Assembly: GCA_002995645.1 (NCBI GenBank)
Contig: PUHO01000003.1
Span: forward strand, 19,869 to 83,868
DNA: 64,000 nt
From: SAR324 cluster bacterium
Lineage (GTDB): Bacteria; SAR324; XYD2-FULL-50-16; HCM1
Reading direction: 5' to 3'
The notes under the pieces were generated by a model, which saw only the letters and a list, made by a program, of their open reading frames with translations, was not told where the DNA came from and searched no databases. The position numbers and the translations under genes are program-made. Shown piece by piece: positions 26,710 to 34,449 of this stretch; within the stretch, counting starts at the first letter, position 1, and every line of letters starts with the position of its first letter.

Positions 26710-29382
26710 TTATAAATAGGGTTGATACTTTTCTTGTAAGATAGATAAAGCAGCTTCAAATTCGTAAGTTTGGATTTGTTTTGCTAATGCTTGCATACTG
26801 TCTGTTGCAAAAAAAGAAGGGGCTACTTGTTTAAATGTATTAAAAAGTTCTATAGCTTGGGCATCGCTATTTTGTAAAAACCGGGCAAGTTCTTGTATAA
26901 ACTGTATTTGCTTTTTGTCTAGTTTACTGTCGTTTGTAGCGGATTGCGTTTCTTCTTTGGCGCTGGTTAGTGTTGCTATAGCTTGTATTGCTGTTTCTAG
27001 TTCTTGTATAAGTTGTTTTTTATTTTCTTGCGTTATACTTTGCGTATTAAATTCAGCTTCCATTGTTTGCGCTAATGTGGCGGTTGTTTGTAAGCCAATG
27101 TTCATACACGCACTTTTTAAAGAATGCATTAAACGAATATGCTCTTCTTGTATAGGTACGTTAAGGTTCTTTAACGTATCCGGCACGCTTTGATAGGTTT
27201 GGTTAAAGAGTAATAATAAATTTTTATATGCTTCTACGTTCCCGCCAAGACGAGCTAACGCCTTTTCTTGTTCAAAACAAGAAGGCAAATTCAGTAGCAT
27301 ACTATTAGCTTGCGTTGTGGTTTGCGTTGCTGTATTTTCGTTTATGTCTAGGTGGGCACTGAGTTCTGTATATAGTTTTTCTTTTAGAATCGGCTTAGTA
27401 AGGATTCCTTCTACTGTAATATTTTCTTTTGCTAATGACTCGGCAGTTATAGTTTTGCCACTTAAAATAATAATAGGAATAGACTGAGTCGCTTTATTTG
27501 CACGAATAGATTGTATAGCTTCTTTACCACTGATAGCCGGCATATACCAATCCATTAAAATCAAATCGTATTGTTTGGCTTTAAGCGCGTCAAAAGCTTG
27601 CTTGGCACTGCTAGCAAGGGTTACGTTAAGATGCGCTTCTTCAAGAAGAAATTTAGCCACTTGTTGGTTAACAGGATCGTCTTCAACGACTAATACGCTT
27701 TGGTAGTTAAAATATAAGTTCGTTAGTTTTTTTGTATTTGCTTCTAGTTCGTTAATTTGCGTAATAGACGCAGCTTCTATAGGGATCGTAAAAGTAAAGG
27801 TACTTCCTTGATTAAGCTTACTTTCTAAAGTGATAGATCCTTTCATTGCTTGCGCTAGTTGCATGGAAATAGTTAAACCTAAACCACTACCGCCATATTC
27901 TCTAGTTGTAGCACTATTTGCTTGCGTAAAAGGTTGGAATATTTTTTCTTGCGCTTGTTTTGTAATCCCAATCCCCGTATCGGTTACTTTACAAATTAAG
28001 TTTGTTTCGTTTTTAACTTTTGTTGTTGTAATATATAAGGTAACTGCGCCGGTATGAGTGAATTTAACGGCGTTGCCTAAGAGATTTAATAATATTTGTT
28101 TAATACGTAAAGGGTCGCCTTTAAGGAATAAAGGAACATTAGGATCTAAATTAAAAACAAGATCAATATTTTTTTCTGTTGCTTTAATTTCTAGTACGTC
28201 TTTTAGTAGGTCTATAATATCTTGTATGTTAAAAGCAATTTTTTCAAAACTCATACGCACTGTTTCTAGTTTAGCTAAGTCAATAATATCGTTAACTAGT
28301 TGCAGGAGCGTCGTACTTGCATTTTTAATTTTAGCAACATAATTACTTTGCTTCTTATCAACTTGTTGTTCAAGAATATAGGACATACCTAAAATAGCGT
28401 TAATAGGCGTTCGGACTTCATGGCTAATATTAGCAATAAAAGCTGATTTTTCTTGCATAGATTGTTGTAATACTGTGTTCGCATATTGTATTTTTTTATT
28501 AGCTTGTTCTAAGCCCTCCCTTGTTTCTTGCTCTATAGTTGCTATATCTTGTACTTTGATTACATACTGCTTAAGTGTGTGCATTGCTTCTATAATAGGC
28601 ATTAACTCTGATTCGTATCCTGTTGGGAACGTATCGTTCGTATGTCCTTGACTTAAACGAAAGAGACACTCTTTTATATTTGATATAGGAGATAATAGTT
28701 TTTTATAAATTAGTAAAAACAATAATAAACCGACTGCTATAATAGCAATGCTTAGTGTGAAAATGAGGCGAGTCGTATCTTGTGCTATTGTGGTTTGTAA
28801 ATCTGTTGTTTGCGATAAAGCTTGTTTTTGTATTTGTTGCGAATCAGAAACTAGTAGCAAATTAACGTTGTAAATAAATTTTCTTAGGTTGCTTAATAGC
28901 TGTGCTTGCTCTTGGAAAGCTAGTTGTTTCTTAGCGTTGAATAAAGCTATTTCTTTTTTTGACGAGTTACGCGGCTTTGCTTGTGCTAGCTTTAAGTAGG
29001 CATATATAGCAATACGAAATTTTTGTAAATTAGTAGTAAAATTTTCTATATGCGGTATTTTTTGTTTTTGTAACATAGGCAATACAAGTGCCCATTGTTT
29101 TTGCACTTTTGTAATCGCAGAATCAACGGTAGCTTGATCTTTATTTTGCTCTATAGATTGCAAGGATAAACTCAAGTTCTGCGTTTGGTTTAACATGAGC
29201 AAATCTTGTTCAACCTTGTCTAGATAGGCATAATTAAAGCTATGTAAAACCTGATTAGATTGTTGTAAATCAAGGTAGTTAACAACTTCAACAGTAACAA
29301 CAAGAAGAACACAAGCAAGAAAAACGAAAGTTAATTTAACAGTAAAAGAAAAAGATGAAATTTTAGATAAAAAAGTACCCAT
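26710..29382 (-). CDS. Membrane hybrid histidine kinase with receiver and HPt domains
   Basis: Sensor kinase of about 890 residues. It has TM1 (about 14-35), a helical periplasmic sensor (about 40-200) and TM2 (about 206-226). HAMP follows, then HisKA with His 321 in FIANISHEVRTPINAILGM. HATPase_c shows NLLGNAVKFT, DTGIGI and GGSGLGL. The receiver has Asp 611 in LILMDWYMP, and a C-terminal HPt has His 753 in LMHSLKSACMNIG. This is the full BarA/ArcB-type phosphorelay. The ATG at 29382 is preferred over a TTG at 29439 because the N-terminus then fits a standard TM1. It lies directly upstream of the HD-GYP regulator, suggesting control of cyclic-di-GMP. The sensed signal is unknown. Confidence 0.92.
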   Translation of the reverse strand: MGTFLSKISSFSFTVKLTFVFLACVLLVVTVEVVNYLDLQQSNQVLHSFNYAYLDKVEQDLLMLNQTQNLSLSLQSIEQNKDQATVDSAITKVQKQWALVLPMLQKQKIPHIENFTTNLQKFRIAIYAYLKLAQAKPRNSSKKEIALFNAKKQLAFQEQAQLLSNLRKFIYNVNLLLVSDSQQIQKQALSQTTDLQTTIAQDTTRLIFTLSIAIIAVGLLLFLLIYKKLLSPISNIKECLFRLSQGHTNDTFPTGYESELMPIIEAMHTLKQYVIKVQDIATIEQETREGLEQANKKIQYANTVLQQSMQEKSAFIANISHEVRTPINAILGMSYILEQQVDKKQSNYVAKIKNASTTLLQLVNDIIDLAKLETVRMSFEKIAFNIQDIIDLLKDVLEIKATEKNIDLVFNLDPNVPLFLKGDPLRIKQILLNLLGNAVKFTHTGAVTLYITTTKVKNETNLICKVTDTGIGITKQAQEKIFQPFTQANSATTREYGGSGLGLTISMQLAQAMKGSITLESKLNQGSTFTFTIPIEAASITQINELEANTKKLTNLYFNYQSVLVVEDDPVNQQVAKFLLEEAHLNVTLASSAKQAFDALKAKQYDLILMDWYMPAISGKEAIQSIRANKATQSIPIIILSGKTITAESLAKENITVEGILTKPILKEKLYTELSAHLDINENTATQTTTQANSMLLNLPSCFEQEKALARLGGNVEAYKNLLLLFNQTYQSVPDTLKNLNVPIQEEHIRLMHSLKSACMNIGLQTTATLAQTMEAEFNTQSITQENKKQLIQELETAIQAIATLTSAKEETQSATNDSKLDKKQIQFIQELARFLQNSDAQAIELFNTFKQVAPSFFATDSMQALAKQIQTYEFEAALSILQEKYQPYL

Positions 29383-29464
29383 TTGTTCTAAAGAAAAATA
29401 AAAGAATATTATAATATTAAATATAACAGTTTTAGACAAAATAGTAAAAAAGATAATTTTTGTA

Positions 29465-29492
29465 TTTACAAATTATTTAGAAAAGATATAAT
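29465..29492 (+). promoter_or_regulatory. Promoter for the tRNA-Arg / tRNA-Ser / SRP RNA unit
   Basis: TTTACA at 29465-29470 and a perfect TATAAT at 29487-29492 with a 16-base spacer. Transcription would begin near 29499, about 29 bases before tRNA-Arg. No other clear promoter precedes tRNA-Ser or ffs, so they are probably processed from one transcript. Confidence 0.6.
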
Positions 29493-29527
29493 ATAATAAA
29501 TCAAGTTATTAAGAATGAAAATAACAA

Positions 29528-29604
29528 GCACCCGTAGCTCAGCTGGATAGAGCATCTGCTTGCGGAGCAGGAGGTCAGGGGTTCGAATCCCTTCGGGTGT
29601 GCCA
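29528..29604 (+). tRNA. tRNA-Arg, anticodon GCG
   Basis: 77-base cloverleaf. The acceptor stem GCACCCG pairs with CGGGTGT, followed by discriminator G and encoded CCA. D arm GCTC...GAGC; anticodon stem TCTGC/GCAGG; loop TTGCGGA with anticodon GCG at 29562-29564. The T arm carries GTTCGAATC. The body resembles bacterial tRNA-Arg (A20-containing D loop AGCTGGATA). GCG reads CGU and CGC directly; most bacteria use an A34 (inosine) tRNA-Arg(ACG) instead. Confidence 0.92.
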
Positions 29605-29616
29605 TTTCTTTTTAAG

Positions 29617-29660
29617 AGCGCAATGTCTGTGTGGCTGGAAGAGTATACTTGAAAAGCGTT
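29617..29660 (+). pseudogene. tRNA-Ser 5'-half remnant
   Basis: 44 bases that align without gaps with the first 44 bases of the adjacent tRNA-Ser (29661-29704), 29 of 44 identical. Identity is highest over the D arm (GTGGCTG) and the anticodon region (TTGAAAAGCGT against CTGGAAAGCGT). The would-be anticodon is TGA. It ends exactly where the intact tRNA starts and lacks variable and T arms, so it cannot be a working tRNA. Confidence 0.6.
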
Positions 29661-29750
29661 GGAGAGGTGTCCGAGTGGCTGAAGGAGCACGCCTGGAAAG
29701 CGTGTATACAAGTAATTGTATCCGGGGTTCAAATCCCCGTCTCTCCGCCA
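29661..29750 (+). tRNA. tRNA-Ser, anticodon GGA
   Basis: 90-base class II tRNA with a long variable arm. Acceptor GGAGAGG pairs with TCTCTCC; discriminator G; encoded CCA at 29748-29750. The anticodon loop is CTGGAAA with GGA (reads UCC/UCU). The variable arm is GTATACAAGTAATTGTATC, and the T arm GGGGTTCAAATCCCC. The order tRNA-Ser, ffs, dnaX, ybaB, recR is a well-known bacterial arrangement. Confidence 0.95.
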
Positions 29751-29756
29751 AATTAT

Positions 29757-29848
29757 CGGGGTGGTTTGGGCAATCTTTAAATATGAACCGTGTCAGATCT
29801 GAAAAGAAGCAGCACTAAGTATGGCAAGATGTGTCCTTTCCACCTTCT
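29757..29848 (+). ncRNA. ffs: Signal recognition particle RNA, small bacterial (4.5S) type
   Basis: SRP RNA that binds Ffh and FtsY for co-translational membrane targeting. The conserved helix 8 core is at about 29790-29814: GTGTCAG, then TCTGAAAAGA (a GAAA tetraloop closed by TCT/AGA), then AGCAGCAC. This matches the universal GTCAGG..GGAA..AGCAGCC pattern. Long-hairpin pairing is visible further out: GGGCA (29768-29772) with TGTCC (29832-29836), and GGTGG (29760-29764) with CCACC (29840-29844). The size of about 92 bases is near the small end for 4.5S RNA. It follows tRNA-Ser by 6 bases. Ends are approximate. Confidence 0.85.
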
Positions 29849-30095
29849 TACTATCTACAACAAAATATCCCCTACTTTCTTTTTATTATTATCTTGCGTT
29901 TTGCTAGAGCTATTTTTATTGGTTAAGTAAATAAAAGCAAGTTTGTAACAATACCCTTTTCTAAATATAAATTGATGCCGTTGCTAGTATGCAAGTTTGC
30001 TGTTGATTGATTAACAAAGCCCCTTTCCTAAATGTGAATTGATGCCGTTACTGGTATGCAAGTTTGCTTTTGATTTATTTACAATGCCCCTTTTC

Positions 30096-30152
30096 TAAAT
30101 ATAAATCGCGTCAGGTTTGAAAAAAAATAGTGCTAAGTATGGCAATGTGTCC
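30096..30152 (+). pseudogene. SRP RNA pseudo-copy 1
   Basis: Reads TAAATATAAATCGCGTCAGG, then TTTGAAAAAAAATAGTGC, then TAAGTATGGCAATGTGTCC. It is collinear with ffs from about 29780 to 29836. GTCAG and the 3' arm are kept, but AGAAGCAGCAC has become AAAATAGTGC. The Ffh-binding asymmetric loop is therefore destroyed and the 5' outer arm is missing. Confidence 0.65.
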
Positions 30153-30401
30153 TGTTTTCTTTTTATTATTTGTTACGTTTTGCTAGAGCTGTTTTTATTG
30201 GTTAAGTAAAAATCAGTTAGACAACTTATTTTAAAGAATGTAAAAGCAAGTTTGTAACAATGCTTATTTCCTAAATGTGGATTGATGCCGTTGTTAATAT
30301 GCAAGTTCGCTGTTGATTGATTAACAAAGCCCCTTTTCTAAATATGAATTGATGCCGTTGCTAATATGCAAGTTCGCCGTTGATTGATTAACAATGCTTA
30401 T

Positions 30402-30457
30402 TTCCTAAATATAAATCGCGTCAGGTTTGAAAAAAAATAATGCTAAGTATGGCAATG
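30402..30457 (+). pseudogene. SRP RNA pseudo-copy 2
   Basis: Nearly identical to pseudo-copy 1 (AATAATGC in place of AATAGTGC, and TGTCTTG in place of TGTCCTG). It shares the same loss of the AGCAG core, so both derive from one already broken copy rather than separately from ffs. Confidence 0.65.
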
Positions 30458-30640
30458 TGTCTTGTTTTTGCTAAATTATATCCTGTTTTCTTTTTATTAT
30501 TTCTTACGGTTTCCTAGGCAGTTTCTTTTTGTGTTTTGTTTGTTAAGTAAAATCAGTGTAATAGCCTGTTTTAAGAAACGTAAAAAACAAGATTCTAACA
30601 AGCTAAGCCTGTCTTGTTATAAAGCTATTTTTTGTCCTGT

Positions 30641-31036
30641 TTTAATTACAAGACGCCCTTGTAAAATATACGAAAATAGCGATTTTTACGTTCTGTTAAA
30701 AACTTGGTTAGCTAATTGATTTTATATCTGTTTAATGCTATAAATTAGGACAAAAAACAAGACTTATATAGGTGATTTTTTTATAAAAAAATAAAAGTTG
30801 TCTACATAGTTTTAGCAAGCTAAGTTTTATCTATTTAATATTGCAAATAAATTTCAGTAAAATGAATACTGTGAAATACTATGCTACAAATAATATTAAA
30901 ATTCCCATTTTACTTTATTAGATTTTCTCGTATAATTTTAGATAAAAATAATATATACTAATAAACATTAAAGTAAGATACATATGTTTTACGCCGCTTT
31001 AATGAAAAAAATCATATAATTTTTATAGGTATTCTT
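30641..31036 (+). other. AT-rich leader of dnaX
   Basis: About 400 bases without a credible gene. The only signal is a possible promoter, TTTACT at 30909-30914 and TATAAT at 30931-30936 with a 16-base spacer, about 100 bases ahead of the dnaX GTG. No hairpin or riboswitch-like structure was recognised. Confidence 0.4.
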
Positions 31037-33427
31037 GTGTCATACGTTGTATTAGCTCGTAAACTTCGCCCTACTCAATTTGCTGATTTAGTAGGGCAAG
31101 AAACTATTGGCAATATGCTAAAAAAAGCGGTTAACACGCAAAAGTTAACGCATGCCTTTTTGTTTACCGGTCCAAGAGGAACCGGGAAAACAAGTTGCGC
31201 TCGTATTTTAGCAAAAGCCGTGAATTGTGAAAATCCGCAACAAGGCGAACCTTGTAACGCCTGCCCTAGTTGTATGGAAATACAAAAAGGCGGGGCTTCG
31301 GATATCCTGGAAATAGACGCCGCTTCTAATAGGGGTATAGAACATATTCGCGAGCTAAGGGAGAGCGTAAAATATGCACCGGCAATGAGTCGGTATAAAA
31401 TTTATATTATAGACGAAGTGCATATGTTAACGACCGAGTCGTTTAATGCTTTACTTAAAACATTAGAAGAACCGCCTTCTCACGTTATTTTTATCCTTGC
31501 TACAACTGATTTTCATAAAATCCCGCTTACTGTTGGTTCCCGTTGTCAACGGTTTGATTTTACTTACATTACAGCAGAAACGATTACTTCTTTTTTAGAA
31601 GAAACAGCAAAGAAAGAAAATATTTCTATTACAAAAGAAGCGCTCAAGTTAGTTGCCAAACAAGCTAACGGCGGTATGCGAGACGCGCTTACCATGCTAG
31701 ATATGCTAGTAAGTTACACAGATAATGAAATTACGGAAACTGATGCAAGAAATGCATTAGGTTTATATGACGTAAGTCAATTAGGGGCGATTTTACGTGC
31801 TATTCTTACGGAAGATACGCAAACGGCAATCACTGTGTTTCATAATGAATTAGCGTCCGGACGTTCGCTTAGTTATTTCCTGACTGCGTTACTGCAAAAA
31901 ATAAAAGATTTACGATTGTTTTTGAAGTTAGGTGAAAATAATGATCTATGGCGTAGTATTTCACAAGATGAAAGGGCTTTGTATCAAGAATTATTAACGT
32001 TAGCAAATGAAGAACAGCTTTCTCGTTATTTTGCTATTTTGTTACAAGCAGAGCAGCAAATTAAACAAAGTAAGCACAGAGAACTTTGTATGGAAATGGC
32101 AATACTTGATTTATGTTCTATTGGTTCTTTAGAATCGGCAAAAGAAATTATTGCTTTACTACGGCAAGGCGCTAAAGCAATAGAAGCTATGCCGGACGAG
32201 GCTATCCCGCAAGCATTGCCAAAGCAAGAAGAACAACCGGCATCGCAAGAGCAAGAAGAGAATAATCACAATGAGCTAAACTTATTAGACAAATGGAATG
32301 AGTTTTGTTCCTACATTTCGTTAAGTGATGAAACAGCATTATCAGGATTCCTTTCAATACTAAAACTACGGCAAGGCGCGAAAGCAATAGAAACTATGCC
32401 GGACGAGGCTATGCCGCAAGCATTGCCAAAGCAAGAAGAGAATAATAACAATGAGCTGAACTTGTTAGACAAATGGAATGAGTTTTGTTCCTACGTTTCG
32501 TTAAGTGATGAAACTATATTAGACAAAGAGTTAACTAGTATATTGCCACATATAAAACCAATTTCTTTTGCACAAAATACGCTAACAATAGAATGTGATG
32601 ACGCGACTTTACTTACAGATGAAAAACAAGCGCAATTGAAAGAGCGTATAAATCGCTTTATGGAACAAGAAATTATTATTGTTTATAAAGACGTAAATGA
32701 AGATAAAAAAAAACTAGTTTCTAACGATAGGCAAAGTGAGTCGGTTCCAGAGCAGGCGCAAGATTTACAGGCGCAAAATAAATCTATGCTAGAGGAACAA
32801 GAGCAAGGATTACAAGAGCAAGGTTTACAAGAGCAAGGTTTACAAGAGCAAGGTTTACAAGAGCAAGGTTTACAAGAGCAAGGTTTACAAGAGCAAGGTT
32901 TACAAGAGCAAGGTTTACAAGAGCAAGGATTACAAGAGCAAGGTTTACAAGAGCAAGGTTTACAAGAGCAAGGTTTACAAGAGCAAGGATTACAAGAGCA
33001 AGGATTACAAGAGCAAGATGTATCAACCCTAGATTGGCAAACAAAGTGGAAGGCGTTTTTATCTTTTATTGCAGAAGATCCGCAAAATGAAATACTACAT
33101 AGTTTTTTAAAAAATATAGAGCCTATTTCATTTGCAAACGATAAGCTTATTTTACAAGGCAATAACGTGGCTATCTTAGATTCGGTAAAAAAAGATAGCA
33201 TAAAAGAACAAGCAGCAAACTTTTTTGAAAAAAACGTAACAATAGAATACATTGAAGCAAGTACGGACGTAAAGAATACGGTATATCACCAAGAGGAAAA
33301 CGAAAAACGGCAAGAATGGCAATCTTTAAAAGAACAAGCGAAAACAGATGAGTTGGTTCAAGATTTGCAAGGAATATTTCCGGACTCGGTTATTGAAAAC
33401 GTACGAGAAAATAAAATAAAGGAGTAA
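31037..33427 (+). CDS. dnaX: DNA polymerase III subunits tau (and probably gamma)
   Basis: Clamp-loader ATPase. AAA+ motifs: FTGPRGTGKTSCARI (Walker A, about 45), the Cys4 zinc module (CENPQQGEPCNACPSC), IIDEVHMLT (Walker B) and the SRC sensor in TVGSRCQRF (Arg finger). Domain III follows to about residue 370. The C-terminal part is unusual. A 69-codon segment is duplicated (32159 and 32366). There are two full copies of a WxxF..FA..L domain (about 450-555 and 670-745). An LQEQG repeat (14 units) lies between them. A run of nine A at 32705-32713 may allow slippage to a short gamma-like form. The start is GTG at 31037. The length of 796 is long for DnaX. It leads dnaX-ybaB-recR. Confidence 0.95.
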   Translation: MSYVVLARKLRPTQFADLVGQETIGNMLKKAVNTQKLTHAFLFTGPRGTGKTSCARILAKAVNCENPQQGEPCNACPSCMEIQKGGASDILEIDAASNRGIEHIRELRESVKYAPAMSRYKIYIIDEVHMLTTESFNALLKTLEEPPSHVIFILATTDFHKIPLTVGSRCQRFDFTYITAETITSFLEETAKKENISITKEALKLVAKQANGGMRDALTMLDMLVSYTDNEITETDARNALGLYDVSQLGAILRAILTEDTQTAITVFHNELASGRSLSYFLTALLQKIKDLRLFLKLGENNDLWRSISQDERALYQELLTLANEEQLSRYFAILLQAEQQIKQSKHRELCMEMAILDLCSIGSLESAKEIIALLRQGAKAIEAMPDEAIPQALPKQEEQPASQEQEENNHNELNLLDKWNEFCSYISLSDETALSGFLSILKLRQGAKAIETMPDEAMPQALPKQEENNNNELNLLDKWNEFCSYVSLSDETILDKELTSILPHIKPISFAQNTLTIECDDATLLTDEKQAQLKERINRFMEQEIIIVYKDVNEDKKKLVSNDRQSESVPEQAQDLQAQNKSMLEEQEQGLQEQGLQEQGLQEQGLQEQGLQEQGLQEQGLQEQGLQEQGLQEQGLQEQGLQEQGLQEQGLQEQGLQEQDVSTLDWQTKWKAFLSFIAEDPQNEILHSFLKNIEPISFANDKLILQGNNVAILDSVKKDSIKEQAANFFEKNVTIEYIEASTDVKNTVYHQEENEKRQEWQSLKEQAKTDELVQDLQGIFPDSVIENVRENKIKE
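32159..32514 (+). repeat. In-frame 207-bp offset duplication in dnaX
   Basis: The segment starting CTACGGCAAGGCG at 32159 recurs at 32366. Both encode LRQGAKAIE.MPDEA.PQALPKQEE, then ENN.NELNLLDKWNEFCSY and SLSDET. The second copy lacks the QPASQEQ insertion. High base identity suggests recent origin. Confidence 0.9.
32705..32713 (+). promoter_or_regulatory. A9 run in dnaX, candidate slippage site
   Basis: GAT AAA AAA AAA CTA in the reading frame (Lys 557-559). One added A leads to ACT AGT TTC TAA; two added A or one lost leads to AAC TAG. Either slip gives a stop within five codons and a product of about 560 residues. Thermus thermophilus makes gamma from dnaX by slippage on nine A. Confidence 0.5.
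32810..33019 (+). repeat. 15-bp tandem repeat (LQEQG) in dnaX
   Basis: Fourteen units of TTACAAGAGCAAGGT (some GGA) run from 32810 with an exact 15-base period. They encode LQEQG repeats, the last reading LQEQD. The near-perfect identity suggests recent expansion and variable copy number. The encoded segment is a charged, Gln-rich flexible or helical linker. Confidence 0.97.
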
Positions 33428-33430
33428 GCT

Positions 33431-33757
33431 ATGGAAGACGGATTTAATTTAGATAATTTACTAGGTAAAGCGCAAGAATTCCAAAAACAAATGCAAGACA
33501 AGCAAAAAGAATCGCAACAAAAAGAATACGAGTCGTCTATTGGCGGAGGTATGGTTAAAGTGACTTGTAACGGAACGCCAAATATTACGTCTATTACTTT
33601 AGACGAAAGTCTTTTGCAAGAAAATAAAAGCGATATAGAAGAAATGATTAAACTAGGTGTTAACGAAGTGTTAAAGCAAGTGGATAAAGGATTTAATCCG
33701 CAAGAAATGCTTAGCAACGTTGATATTGGTAGCGTCTTAAAAAACCTAAAACTATGA
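33431..33757 (+). CDS. ybaB: YbaB/EbfC family nucleoid-associated protein
   Basis: Small DNA-binding protein of 108 residues. It has an N-terminal helix rich in Gln/Lys (LLGKAQEFQKQMQDKQKE), the family core GGGMVKVTCNGTPNITSI and a C-terminal helix (NEVLKQVDKG). It lies between dnaX and recR as in most bacteria, 3 bases after dnaX, and overlaps recR by 4 bases (ATGA). It is thought to act in nucleoid organisation; a role with RecR is inferred from context. Confidence 0.93.
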   Translation: MEDGFNLDNLLGKAQEFQKQMQDKQKESQQKEYESSIGGGMVKVTCNGTPNITSITLDESLLQENKSDIEEMIKLGVNEVLKQVDKGFNPQEMLSNVDIGSVLKNLKL

Positions 33758-34350
33758 GCTTGCCCGATAGTATTGTAACTGTTAGCGAGGAGCTAACAAA
33801 ACTACCTAGCATTGGAAGGAAAAGCGCAAGCCGTTTAGCACTGTATTTAGCTTCTAATTTGCGTTTAGCAAAAGATTTAGCGCGGAGTCTTGAGCAAATG
33901 AGTCAAGTTGTGCAAACTTGCCAAAGTTGTTTTACTTTAGCAGAAGATGAAACTTGTTCTATTTGTAAAGACACAAAGCGAAATAGAAAGCAAATTTGCG
34001 TGGTAGAAGAAACAAGCAATTTGTTTAGCATAGAAGATAGCCGTATATATCAAGGACTTTATCATGTTCTTGGCGGGGTCCTTTCCCCAATGGAAGGCGT
34101 GTCGCCTGATGATTTACGTATAAAAGAACTCATCGCGCGCGTTAAAGAAAACGAAATAGAAGAAATTATCATTGCAACCAATCCCAATGTGGAAGGTGAA
34201 GCAACGGCGCATTATCTTCTTGAAGCGCTTTCATTTAGCCCTAGCAAAAAAACAAGAATAGCATACGGCATGCCGGCAGGAAGTAAATTAGAGTTTATAG
34301 ATATGCCAACTATTTTGCAGGCTTTAGAAGGCAGAAGGGAAATAAAATAA
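33754..34350 (+). CDS. recR: Recombination mediator RecR
   Basis: RecFOR pathway protein that helps load RecA at gaps. It has an N-terminal helix-hairpin-helix (LTKLPSIGRKSASRLALYL), a Cys4 zinc finger (CQSCFTLAEDETCSIC), then the Toprim domain (ICVVEETSNLFSIEDS) and GVSPDDLRI. The Walker-B-like end contains TRIAYGMPAGSKLEF. The length of 198 is typical. It is last gene of the dnaX unit; transcription may stop in the A/T-rich gap before rpsL, although no strong hairpin is visible. Confidence 0.96.
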   Translation: MSLPDSIVTVSEELTKLPSIGRKSASRLALYLASNLRLAKDLARSLEQMSQVVQTCQSCFTLAEDETCSICKDTKRNRKQICVVEETSNLFSIEDSRIYQGLYHVLGGVLSPMEGVSPDDLRIKELIARVKENEIEEIIIATNPNVEGEATAHYLLEALSFSPSKKTRIAYGMPAGSKLEFIDMPTILQALEGRREIK

Positions 34351-34449
34351 AAAAAAATGACAAATAGTAAAAAAAATAAAAAAAAAGCTTGCCAGAATAA
34401 AAAAGTCTTGGTATAACTATAAAATAACTTTCTAAAAATTCTAAGAAAA

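Larger units (their letters stand above)
29860..30640 (+). repeat. Array of decayed repeats partly derived from the SRP RNA gene
   Basis: No protein gene here. A long unit of about 310 bases recurs. Its SRP-like core sits at about 29778 (in ffs), 30096 and 30402. It is followed by a T-rich stretch with TTTGCTAGAGCT and TTGGTTAAGTAAA, then AGCAAGTTTGTAACAA. Between cores lie four short units of about 62-70 bases. These read CTAAATATAAATTGATGCCGT followed by ATGCAAGTT and a TTGATTGATTAACAA-like tail (about 29962, 30030, 30268 and 30338). The short units look like further reduced SRP-like copies (CTAGTATGCAAG against CTAAGTATGGCAAG). Copies differ by scattered changes. Confidence 0.75.

Noticed and set aside
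29860..30640. The array after ffs considered as a CRISPR or an insertion sequence
   Set aside because: Repeats are degenerate, spacing is irregular, there are no terminal inverted repeats or transposase, and cores match ffs.
30462..30719. An 85-codon open frame between the SRP-like array and dnaX
   Set aside because: It starts in the repeat array, has no ribosome binding site and the product looks like translated AT-rich noncoding DNA.
30720..31036. Searched for an SRP RNA gene directly ahead of dnaX
   Set aside because: No GTCAGG/AGCAG core is present there; the real ffs lies after tRNA-Ser at about 29757.
32683..33252. Open frames on the minus strand across the LQEQG repeat (Cys/Ser/Lys-rich and Leu/Ala-rich products)
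   Set aside because: They exist only because the 15-bp repeat keeps every frame open; dnaX on the other strand explains the region.
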